Shown piece by piece: positions 57,426-64,000 of a DNA stretch of 64,000 nucleotides (positions are counted from its first letter, which is position 1; each line of letters starts with the position of its first letter). The notes beneath the pieces are model-generated. The model saw only the letters and a program-made list of their open reading frames with translations, searched no databases and was not told where the DNA came from. The stretch is from Streptomyces sp. TP-A0356 (GTDB lineage Bacteria; Actinomycetota; Actinomycetes; Streptomycetales; Streptomycetaceae): positions 186,001 through 250,000 of the forward strand of contig NZ_BBZJ01000013.1 in NCBI RefSeq assembly GCF_001417775.1, written 5' to 3'. The position numbers and the translations under genes are program-made.

Positions 57426-57664
57426 CTGAACCTCCGGGCAGACCGCGACATCTTGTAACTTTACGGAACGGGGGTGGCGGGGCGGCCACGGGGCGAGGCT
57501 ACCGTGCGGCGGCGCAAGGAGTGTGACGTACCGTCGGTCCCGCCGCCCCCAAACGCCCAGGTTTCACCCAAGGGGACGCGGGGCTGACCCAGCGTGTTCG
57601 AAGCGCTGCCGAACGACTGCCACACGGACCGACCAGCCGTGTACGACGAACAGGGGATCAGGGG

Positions 57665-58567
57665 ATGCGGAAGCGAAAGCACCGAGCGCGGGCCGCCGTC
57701 GCGCTCGCGGCGGCGGCCGTCCTGGGGCTCGCCGGGTGCGACGCCTCCGGTGGCGACGAGGCGGCGCCGCGGGCCACCACCGCGACGTCCCGGCCGTCGC
57801 CGAGGCCGACCCCGGTCTGGGACCGCTTCCCCGATTCGATCGCCGCCGTCGGTGACTCCATCACACGCGGCTTCGACGCCTGCACGGTGCTGTCCGACTG
57901 CCCCGAGGTGTCATGGGCGACGGGCAGCGACGCCAAGGTCGACAGCCTCGCCGTACGGCTGCTCGGGGTGACCGGGGCCGCTGAGCGTAGCTGGAACTAC
58001 GCGGTGACCGGGTCCCGGATGTCGGACCTGGCCGGGCAGATCGCGCAGGCCGCGCAGAAGAAGCCGGAGCTGGTGACGGTGATGGCCGGCGCCAACGACG
58101 CCTGCCGCTCCTCCGTCTCCGCGATGACCTCGGTCGCCGACTTCCGCTCCCAGTTCCAGGATGCGATGAACACCCTGCGCCAGTCGCTGCCCAGGACGCA
58201 GGTGTACGTGTCGAGCGTGCCGAACCTGAAGCGTCTGTGGTCGCAGGGCCGGACCAGCCCGCTCGGCAAGCAGGTGTGGAAGCTCGGCATCTGCCCGTCG
58301 ATGCTGGGCGACGCGGACCGGCTCGATGCCGCGGCGACGGCGCGGCGTGCCGCCGTGCAGGCCCGGGTGGAGGCGTACAACCAGATCCTGAAGGAGGTGT
58401 GCGTCAAGGACCGGCGGTGCCGTACCGACGGCGACGCGGTCTTCGGGTTCCGCTTCGGCACCGAACAGCTGAGCCAATGGGACTGGTTCCACCCGAGCAG
58501 GAACGGGCAGGCGCGACTCGCCGAGATCGCCTACCGCGCCATCACGGCGAAGGACCCCGTGACCTAG
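57665..58567 (+). CDS. SGNH/GDSL lipoprotein hydrolase
   Basis: A 300-residue exported lipoprotein: lipobox LGLAGC (Cys25), linker rich in Pro and Arg, then an SGNH esterase fold with GDSIT (Ser65), GANDAC block III and DWFHPS (Asp-His, about residues 273-276). It probably hydrolyses acyl esters outside the membrane. ATG 57665 after CAGGGGATCAGGGG. It lies 10 bp before the epimerase gene. Confidence 0.9.
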   Translation: MRKRKHRARAAVALAAAAVLGLAGCDASGGDEAAPRATTATSRPSPRPTPVWDRFPDSIAAVGDSITRGFDACTVLSDCPEVSWATGSDAKVDSLAVRLLGVTGAAERSWNYAVTGSRMSDLAGQIAQAAQKKPELVTVMAGANDACRSSVSAMTSVADFRSQFQDAMNTLRQSLPRTQVYVSSVPNLKRLWSQGRTSPLGKQVWKLGICPSMLGDADRLDAAATARRAAVQARVEAYNQILKEVCVKDRRCRTDGDAVFGFRFGTEQLSQWDWFHPSRNGQARLAEIAYRAITAKDPVT

Positions 58568-58577
58568 GGTTTCCCAC

Positions 58578-59549
58578 ATGGGCGAACTGTTCGGCACGCT
58601 TCCCGACGGCGCACCGGTGTACCGCTGGACGCTGCAGCGGGGCGGGGTGCGGGTGCGCGTTCTGTCGTACGGCGGGATCGTGCAGTCGGCCGAGGTCCCG
58701 GACCGGGACGGCCGCCCGGCGGACGTGGTGCTGGGCTTCCCCGGCCTGGACGGCTATCTGCGCCATCCGGAGCCGTACCTGGGAGCGCTGGTCGGGCGGT
58801 ACGCCAACCGCATCGCGGGCGCCCGCTTCCCGCTCGACGGCCGGATCTATGCGCTCGAACCGAACAACGGGCCGAACTCGCTGCACGGTGGCGCGCGGGG
58901 CTTCGACAAGCGGGTGTGGGACGTGGAGCCGGTCGAGCACGGCGTACGGCTGTCCCGGGTGAGCCCGCACGGCGAGGAGGGCTTCCCGGGCCGTCTCGAT
59001 GTGTCGGTCACGTACACCCTCGACGCGGACGGCGCGCTCGGCATCGCGTACGAGGCGGTCACGGACGCGCCGACCGTGGTGAACCTGACGAACCACTCGT
59101 ACTGGAACCTGGCCGGCGCGGGGAACGCGGGCGGGCACGAACTGCGGATCGCCGCCTCCCGGTTCACTCCGGTGGACGGCGACCTGATCCCGACCGGGGC
59201 GTTCGGCGAGGTGGACGGCACGCGCTTCGACTTCCGGGCGGAGCGGAAGGTCGGTTCCGGCTACGACCACAGCTACGTGCTCGACAAGGGCGTGACCGAG
59301 GCCCCGGTCGAGGTCGCGGTGCTGCGCGATCCGGCGTCCGGGCGGGTTCTGACCGTGGCGACGACCGAGCCCGGGATCCAGCTCTACACCGCGGACCACC
59401 TCGCCGACCCGTTCGCCCCGGGCGACGGGATCGCCCTGGAGACACAGCGCTTCCCGGACTCCCCGAACCGCCCGGAGTTCCCGAGCACCCAGCTGCGGCC
59501 GGGCGAGGTGTACCGCTCGGAGACGATCTACGGCTTCTCGGTGCGCTGA
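58578..59549 (+). CDS. Aldose 1-epimerase (galactose mutarotase family)
   Basis: A 323-residue GalM-like protein: FGTLPDGAPVYRWTLQRG, GRYANRIAGARF, NNGPNSLHGGARGFDKRVW (His), NLTNHSYWNLAGAG and a final PDSPNRPEFPSTQLRPGEVY (catalytic Glu region). It interconverts alpha and beta aldoses. The ATG at 58578 follows the lipoprotein stop closely. A terminator follows. Confidence 0.93.
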   Translation: MGELFGTLPDGAPVYRWTLQRGGVRVRVLSYGGIVQSAEVPDRDGRPADVVLGFPGLDGYLRHPEPYLGALVGRYANRIAGARFPLDGRIYALEPNNGPNSLHGGARGFDKRVWDVEPVEHGVRLSRVSPHGEEGFPGRLDVSVTYTLDADGALGIAYEAVTDAPTVVNLTNHSYWNLAGAGNAGGHELRIAASRFTPVDGDLIPTGAFGEVDGTRFDFRAERKVGSGYDHSYVLDKGVTEAPVEVAVLRDPASGRVLTVATTEPGIQLYTADHLADPFAPGDGIALETQRFPDSPNRPEFPSTQLRPGEVYRSETIYGFSVR

Positions 59550-59557
59550 CGGGGACG

Positions 59558-59593
59558 AGCCCCGGTCCGGTCGTCAGGTCCCGGACCGGGGCT
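59558..59593. terminator. 13-bp stem terminator after the epimerase gene
   Basis: AGCCCCGGTCCGG at 59558-59570 pairs with 59581-59593, with a 10-base loop. Confidence 0.8.
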
Positions 59594-59774
59594 GTTCGAG
59601 GGGGGAACTCGTCCCGGCTCCGACGTTAATCGTCGCCGTGCCCCGGCGGCCCGCGATCGAGCGGCTCGCCTGGATCCCGTACGAACCCTTCACATACGAC
59701 CACGCGCCCGTCTTCGCGTCCCGGATGCCGACGGCGCGGCGGCGCCTCCGGGGCCCTCCTGAGCCACGCACCAT
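59574..59774 (-). CDS. Possible small protein
   Basis: A 66-codon frame with a basic N-terminus GGPRRRRRAVGIRD followed by AWSYVKGSYGIQASRSIAG. Third positions are GC-rich and AAGGGA stands upstream. It has no recognised family, and its stop falls inside the epimerase terminator loop. The gap 59550-59854 otherwise holds only this frame and the leader of the next gene. Could be real or chance. Confidence 0.3.
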   Translation of the reverse strand: MVRGSGGPRRRRRAVGIRDAKTGAWSYVKGSYGIQASRSIAGRRGTATINVGAGTSSPLEQPRSGT

Positions 59775-59854
59775 GGCCCGCGTCCCTTCCGTCACGCCAT
59801 ACTGCCGCCGTCCGGCACCACGCTCCCCACCGCGGCGGAAGGACCTGAACTCCC

Positions 59855-61117
59855 TTGAATTCCATACGCGTTCGCATAGGCATCCTGGGACTGACCCTGT
59901 TGGCGGGGCTCGCGGCCCCGCAGACCGCGACGGCGCGGTCGGCCCCCGTCGTGACCGTCGAGGAGCAGCGGCTCGACCGGGCCGTGCCACAGGAGATCCT
60001 GGAGCGCTCCGGATTCGACTCCGTGGCACCGCGGTTCGCCCGCGCGCTGGCGAGGACCGGCTCGTACGACCAGGCCCGGCGTGTCGTCGCCCGGGAGGGG
60101 TCCCGGCTGTGGCGACGGGCCGTCGACCGGGCCCAGGGACGGGGGCCTGCGGGCGGCGACCTCAGCCGGGACGACGACCGGCCGCTGTACTGGGCGCGCC
60201 TGGGGATGACCCGGCAGCTGCGGGCCTGGGAGCCGGAGTTCGGGCTGTCCGACGCCCAACGGGCGGGGCTGCTGTCCCAGCTGGAGGTGACCTCGCGCGG
60301 ACAGGACGCCGTCCGCCGTCCCCGCGGCAACGGTGTGAAGCGGATCCTGGTCACCGGGTTCGACCCGTTCACACTGGACCGGGACATACGGATCTCCAAC
60401 CCGTCGGGGGCCACGGCGCTCGCGCTCGACGGCACCACGATCGAGACGGCGGACGGTCCGGCGCGCATCGAGACCCTCGTCTTCCCGGTGCGCTGGCAGG
60501 ACTTCGCCGACGGAACCGTCGAGCGCGCGCTGCGGCGACAGCTGCCGCGCGTGGACCTCTTCGCGACGGTGAGCCAGGGACGGGTCGGCCGCTTCGACAT
60601 CGAGCGGACCAACGGGGCCTGGCGGGGCGGCTACCCCGACAACGACAACATCGGCCGGACCGGGACCATCCCGGTCGGCGACCCGGCCACGCAGCCGCAG
60701 TGGACCTCGACGACCCTCCCTCACCGGGCGATCGTGGCCGCGGACACCGGGCGCTTCCCCGTGTACGACCACACGGAGGTGACGGAGATCCCGGCGTCCG
60801 GCACCGATCCCGTGGTACGGCCGGACGGACCGACCCCGGGGTCGACGGCCCGGGCCGGGGGCGGCGGCAACTACCTCTCCAACGAGATCGCCTACCGGGC
60901 GACCCTGCTGCGGGACCGGCTCGGGCTGCGCGACACGCTGCCGGGAGGGCATGTGCACACGCCCGTCCTGCAGTTCGGGCCCGGGAACACCGATCCGGCG
61001 ACCGGGGCGATCACCGACCCCCAGTTCGTACGGAACCGGCTGGACATCATCGCGCAGGTGCGGGCGATCGTGACGGTGGCGTTCGGGGCGCGGGCGACGG
61101 CCGTCAGGGGTGGCTGA
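59855..61117 (+). CDS. Secreted pyroglutamyl-peptidase-like protein with Cys-to-Ser active site
   Basis: A 420-residue protein with a signal peptide (IRVRIGILGLTLLAGLAAPQ, cleavage near TATARS), an N-terminal helical region of about 130 residues, and a C-terminal PCP/peptidase C15-like domain: RILVTGFDPFTL, FDIER (catalytic Glu), NYLSNEIAYRATLL where the nucleophile Cys is Ser, and GGHVHTPVL (His). The Ser in place of Cys suggests altered or lost peptidase activity. The start is TTG 59855 with AAGGA rather far upstream; uncertain. It overlaps the convergent EI24 gene by 14 bp. Confidence 0.8.
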   Translation: MNSIRVRIGILGLTLLAGLAAPQTATARSAPVVTVEEQRLDRAVPQEILERSGFDSVAPRFARALARTGSYDQARRVVAREGSRLWRRAVDRAQGRGPAGGDLSRDDDRPLYWARLGMTRQLRAWEPEFGLSDAQRAGLLSQLEVTSRGQDAVRRPRGNGVKRILVTGFDPFTLDRDIRISNPSGATALALDGTTIETADGPARIETLVFPVRWQDFADGTVERALRRQLPRVDLFATVSQGRVGRFDIERTNGAWRGGYPDNDNIGRTGTIPVGDPATQPQWTSTTLPHRAIVAADTGRFPVYDHTEVTEIPASGTDPVVRPDGPTPGSTARAGGGGNYLSNEIAYRATLLRDRLGLRDTLPGGHVHTPVLQFGPGNTDPATGAITDPQFVRNRLDIIAQVRAIVTVAFGARATAVRGG

Positions 61118-61895
61118 CCTGCTCGTGCTCCTCGTACGAGTCCTCGCCGGTCTCCTCCTCCAACAGGTCCCGGGCCAGCAGGGTGGCGCCCGCGACCGCG
61201 CCCGGCATCAGGAAGACGGCGACGAAGGGGACCAGGAAGGCCAGGCCGAGGGGCGTGCCGAAGCCCCAGACCAGCAGTTTGCGGGAGCGCAGCAGGGCGA
61301 GGCGCTCGCGGAGTTCGACGCCACGGCGCTGCAGGGCCACGGCCGTGAGTTCTTCGGTGAGGAAGAAGCCCGTGACGAAGAAGCCGAGCACCGGGACCAC
61401 GGTCTGGCCGACGAACGGGAGGAAGCCGAGCGCGAAGAGGAGGACGCCCCAGAGCGTCGCACGGACCAGGACGCGCAGGCCCTCGCGGGCCGAGATCCAC
61501 AGCTCGCGGTGGAGGGGCAACTGTGACCGGGGGGCCGTGCCGTCCGGGGAGACGTCGCGGTCCACGTCCTCCGAGAGGCTCTCGTAGAAGGGCTGGCCGA
61601 CGAGGAGTGTGACGGCGGTGAAGGTGAGGACGGCGAGAAGGAGGGCGAGGGCGAAGAGGACGGCGGTCAGGAAGCCGCGGAAGAGGCCGGGCCAGGGGCT
61701 CGGCCAGGTGTCGGCGAAGGGGGTGGCCCAGGTGACGAGATCCGCGCCCCACAGGGCGAGGGCCATGAGCGCCGCGGCGTACAGGACGAGGGTGATCAAC
61801 CCCGGGAGCAGCCCGAAGCGGTACTGCTTGCCGTGCCGGGCCACCCATCGCTGGCCCTTGAGCAGATGACCGAATCCCGCCCCGAGATCACGCAT
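61104..61895 (-). CDS. EI24/CysZ-like membrane protein
   Basis: A 263-residue protein with about six membrane segments, EI24 family: GFGHLLKGQRWVARHGKQYR, YAAALMALALWG, LLAVLTFTAVTLLVGQPFYE then SLSEDVD, GVLLFALGFLPFVGQTVVPV and VWGFGTPLGLAFLVPFVAVF. CysZ-like members transport sulfate; this function is not proven. The C-terminal tail is acidic (EEETGEDSYEEHEQ). Confidence 0.85.
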   Translation of the reverse strand: MRDLGAGFGHLLKGQRWVARHGKQYRFGLLPGLITLVLYAAALMALALWGADLVTWATPFADTWPSPWPGLFRGFLTAVLFALALLLAVLTFTAVTLLVGQPFYESLSEDVDRDVSPDGTAPRSQLPLHRELWISAREGLRVLVRATLWGVLLFALGFLPFVGQTVVPVLGFFVTGFFLTEELTAVALQRRGVELRERLALLRSRKLLVWGFGTPLGLAFLVPFVAVFLMPGAVAGATLLARDLLEEETGEDSYEEHEQVSHP

Positions 61896-61929
61896 GGGGA
61901 AAACTTTACGGTGCCGCTGCGCCGCACCG

Positions 61930-62793
61930 TCACGCCGGTGTCACGGCCACCACGACCCCCTGGTCCGCCGCCGGGCTGACCGCCGCCGACACCCGTACCG
62001 CCGTCGCTCGCGCGAGGCGGCCCGCCCGGGACGCGGAGGCCAGGAGCAGGGGCTGGATCTGCTCCAGGGTCGCCACCAGGATCTCCTCGCCCGCCAGCAG
62101 CACCGGCCGGGCCGCCTGCGTCGTGGCCGCCGCCGCTTCCGTGAGGTCGGCCAGGGGCGGCAGGGCCGCCCGGGCCACCGTCGCTCCCGCTGCCGCCGCA
62201 CGTTCCACAAGGCCCACCTGGAGCGGCATCAGGGGCGCCAGCGCCGCCGTCAACGCGTCGGCGATACGCCCGAGTTCGGGCGCCGAGTCCCGCAGCACCT
62301 CCGCCGCGGCCCGGATCAGCGGCGTCAGGGCGAGGAGCGTGCCCGCCACCAGCCCCGCCGCCGTGGGCAGCAACGGCGAGGTGGCCTCCACCAGCTCCCC
62401 CAGGACCGCCGCGACCTCCTCCACCGCCGGTTCCACCGCGTCGAGCACCGGCAGCAGACCGTCGCCGAGCGCGGCCAGCAGCGCCTGGGCGGGTTCGCTC
62501 ACCGGGTGCACCGCCAGCGGTGCACCGGTCGTGCCGAGGCGGGTCAGCGTGTCGACGATCCGGTAGAACGCCTCCTGCGCCTGCGGTGACGCGCTCGCCT
62601 CCGCCAGGTCCGCCGTGGTCTGCCGCAGTACGCGCAGCGCCTCGGCGCCGGACCCGTCCCGCGGGTCGAGCGTGTTGACGGCGATCCTCGTGATGTTCCC
62701 TGCCGTGTCCAGGAGTTGGCCGGCGATCTCGGTGGTGCTGCGCGCCATGCGCACCATGTCGTCCCTGCTGGGGAGCGACGGTATCGGGGACAT
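61930..62793 (-). CDS. Ala/Leu-rich hypothetical protein
   Basis: A 287-residue low-complexity alpha-helical protein, mostly Ala, Leu, Val, Thr (ALLAALGDGLLPVLDAVEPA, LVAGTLLALTPLIRAAAEVL). No clear membrane helix of the classical kind, but amphipathic helices throughout; similar to phasin-like or membrane-surface proteins. Family not recognised. ATG 62793 follows GAGGAGGG, a good ribosome site. Confidence 0.7.
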   Translation of the reverse strand: MSPIPSLPSRDDMVRMARSTTEIAGQLLDTAGNITRIAVNTLDPRDGSGAEALRVLRQTTADLAEASASPQAQEAFYRIVDTLTRLGTTGAPLAVHPVSEPAQALLAALGDGLLPVLDAVEPAVEEVAAVLGELVEATSPLLPTAAGLVAGTLLALTPLIRAAAEVLRDSAPELGRIADALTAALAPLMPLQVGLVERAAAAGATVARAALPPLADLTEAAAATTQAARPVLLAGEEILVATLEQIQPLLLASASRAGRLARATAVRVSAAVSPAADQGVVVAVTPA

Positions 62794-62947
62794 GGAGCCC
62801 TCCTCGCCTCGCACGAAGCGTCACAGGGCCTCGAACGGGCCGAGGCAGCCGCCTCCAGCATGCCCTCTCCGGCCCACGGTGGACGGGCCGTTCACCCATC
62901 CGTCACCGCGAGGCCATGTCGGCGACCGCCGCTCACGGCGACGCCGA

Positions 62948-62978
62948 AGGCCGCACCCCACGTCCAAGGATGCGGCCT
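62948..62978. terminator. Stem-loop downstream of the oxidoreductase gene
   Basis: AGGCCGCA (62948-62955) pairs with TGCGGCCT (62971-62978). Confidence 0.5.
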
Positions 62979-63023
62979 CCGTCGTACGCAACGACGCACG
63001 TCAGGCGTGCGTCACGGTGATGT

Positions 63024-64000
63024 TCAGAGCTTGACGACCATCTTCCCCACGTTGTCGCCGCGCAGGACCCCGAAGAACGCCTCCAGGTTGTTCTCGATGC
63101 CCTCGACGACGGTCTCGCGGTACTTCAGCTCGCCGGAGCGGACCCAGGCGCCGACCTCCTCGACGAACTGCGGCTGCAGGTCGTAGTGGTCACCGACCAG
63201 GAAGCCCTCGATACGGCCACGGGTCTGGATGAGCCGGGCGAGGTTCCTGGGACCCGGGGCGGGCTCGGTGTTGTTGTAGATCGAGATCATGCCGCAGACG
63301 GCGATGCGGCCACGCTCGTTGAGGGAGCCGATGGCGGCCTCCAGGTGGTCGCCGCCGACGTTGTCGAAGTACACGTCGACGCCGTCCGGGGCGGCCTCGC
63401 GCAGCTGCTGGGCGACGGGGCCGTTCTTGTAGTTGAAGGCCGCGTCGAAGCCGTACTCCTCGACCAGGAGCTTGACCTTCTCGTCGGAGCCCGCGGAGCC
63501 GATCACCCGCGAGGCACCCTTCAGCTTGGCGATCTGCCCGACCTGGCTGCCGACGGCCCCCGCGGCGCCCGACACGAAGACGGAGTCGCCCTCCTTGAAG
63601 GCGGCGGTGCGCAGCAGACCGGCGTAGGCGGTGAGCCCGGTCATGCCCAGGACGCCCAGGTACGCGGACAGGGGCGCGGCGTCCGGGTCGACCTTGACGG
63701 CGTGCCTGGCGTCCACGACCGCGTACTCGCGCCAGCCGAGGAAGTGCAGGACGTGGTCGCCGGGCTCGATCCCCTCGGCGTTGGAGACGACGACCTCGCC
63801 GACGGCGCCGCCCTGCATCGGCTTGTTCAGCTCGAAGGGGGCGACGTACGACTTGGCGGCGCTCATCCGGCCGCGCATGTAGGGGTCGACGGAGACGTAC
63901 TCGTTCCGCACGAGCACCTGGCCCTCACCCGGCTGCGGGACCTCCGCCTCGACGAGGGCGAAGTCCTCGGGCTTGGGCCAGCCCACCGGGCGGCTGAGCA
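63024..64000 (-). CDS. NADP-dependent medium-chain oxidoreductase (5' end outside window)
   Basis: At least 325 codons, cut at its N-terminus; the frame continues to the edge as LSRPVGWPKPEDFALVEAEV, so the start is beyond 64000. It is an MDR family alkenal/ketone reductase: VSVDPYMRGRMS, VFVSGAAGAVGSQVGQIAKL (cofactor loop), YFDNVGGDHLEAAI, and ISIYNNTEP. No zinc-binding Cys set. It resembles CurA / leukotriene B4 dehydrogenase-like enzymes that reduce activated double bonds. Confidence 0.93.
   Translation of the reverse strand, partial: LSRPVGWPKPEDFALVEAEVPQPGEGQVLVRNEYVSVDPYMRGRMSAAKSYVAPFELNKPMQGGAVGEVVVSNAEGIEPGDHVLHFLGWREYAVVDARHAVKVDPDAAPLSAYLGVLGMTGLTAYAGLLRTAAFKEGDSVFVSGAAGAVGSQVGQIAKLKGASRVIGSAGSDEKVKLLVEEYGFDAAFNYKNGPVAQQLREAAPDGVDVYFDNVGGDHLEAAIGSLNERGRIAVCGMISIYNNTEPAPGPRNLARLIQTRGRIEGFLVGDHYDLQPQFVEEVGAWVRSGELKYRETVVEGIENNLEAFFGVLRGDNVGKMVVKL

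Overview
The window is chromosomal DNA from an actinomycete, almost certainly a Streptomyces. It is very GC-rich, with strongly GC-biased third codon positions, many GTG/TTG starts and short AGGAG-type ribosome binding sites. Gene order also fits: a fasR-fabD-fabH-acpP-fabF block, aceE with a DUF3052 neighbour, and a ter (tellurium/stress) locus, in the arrangement I recall from the Streptomyces core chromosome. About 60 protein genes, one tRNA, one riboswitch and several intergenic elements can be supported.

Positions 1-18500 hold loosely linked single genes: a GNAT acetyltransferase, an EmrB-type efflux pump with a fused winged-helix tail, a membrane protein with a repeat-rich region and a peptidoglycan-binding end, and a HAD phosphatase. 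A GDT1-type manganese/cation transporter follows, preceded by a clear yybP-ykoY manganese riboswitch. Then come a secreted HNH nuclease, a PhoD-like phosphatase, an FAD/NAD(P) protein, an iron-box-preceded DoxX protein, DedA, DUF2277, an MBL-fold enzyme, a ketopantoate-reductase-like protein, a LysR regulator, and a MarR/MFS/isochorismatase operon with a repeated operator. Positions 18560-20335 form a small accessory patch next to a tRNA-Val: two small membrane proteins, a 168-bp MITE-like element and the remnant of an Xre-type helix-turn-helix gene.

Positions 20500-28100 are rich in envelope functions: a DUF4097 lipoprotein, a coiled-coil membrane protein, a secreted amidase-domain protein, a polysaccharide-deacetylase-like protein and a bifunctional-type PBP whose transpeptidase SxxK lysine is replaced. 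Positions 28640-38320 are a ter stress-response locus. It has a three-gene biosynthetic operon (HpcH/HpaI-type lyase, a double phosphoribosyltransferase fusion and a HAD phosphatase), followed by a TerD with a disordered YGYP tail, a TerA-like protein, a DUF475/TerC-like membrane protein and two TerD paralogues. The two TerD genes are separated by about 700 bp containing two different tandem-repeat arrays.

Positions 38430-42711 carry a peroxiredoxin, DUF3052 and the pyruvate dehydrogenase E1 gene aceE, closed by a very strong terminator. Further right are DUF4190, an MFS pump with a divergent TetR, an alpha/beta hydrolase, DUF4429-SHOCT, a MerR/aldo-keto reductase pair with a perfect palindrome, GNAT, a serine beta-lactamase-like hydrolase and pirin. 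The primary type II fatty-acid synthase operon with its activator gene fasR spans 51860-56860. The right end has DUF3145, a GDSL lipoprotein, aldose 1-epimerase, a secreted pyroglutamyl-peptidase-like protein with Cys replaced by Ser, an EI24 membrane protein, an unknown Ala-rich protein and a truncated NADP-dependent oxidoreductase.
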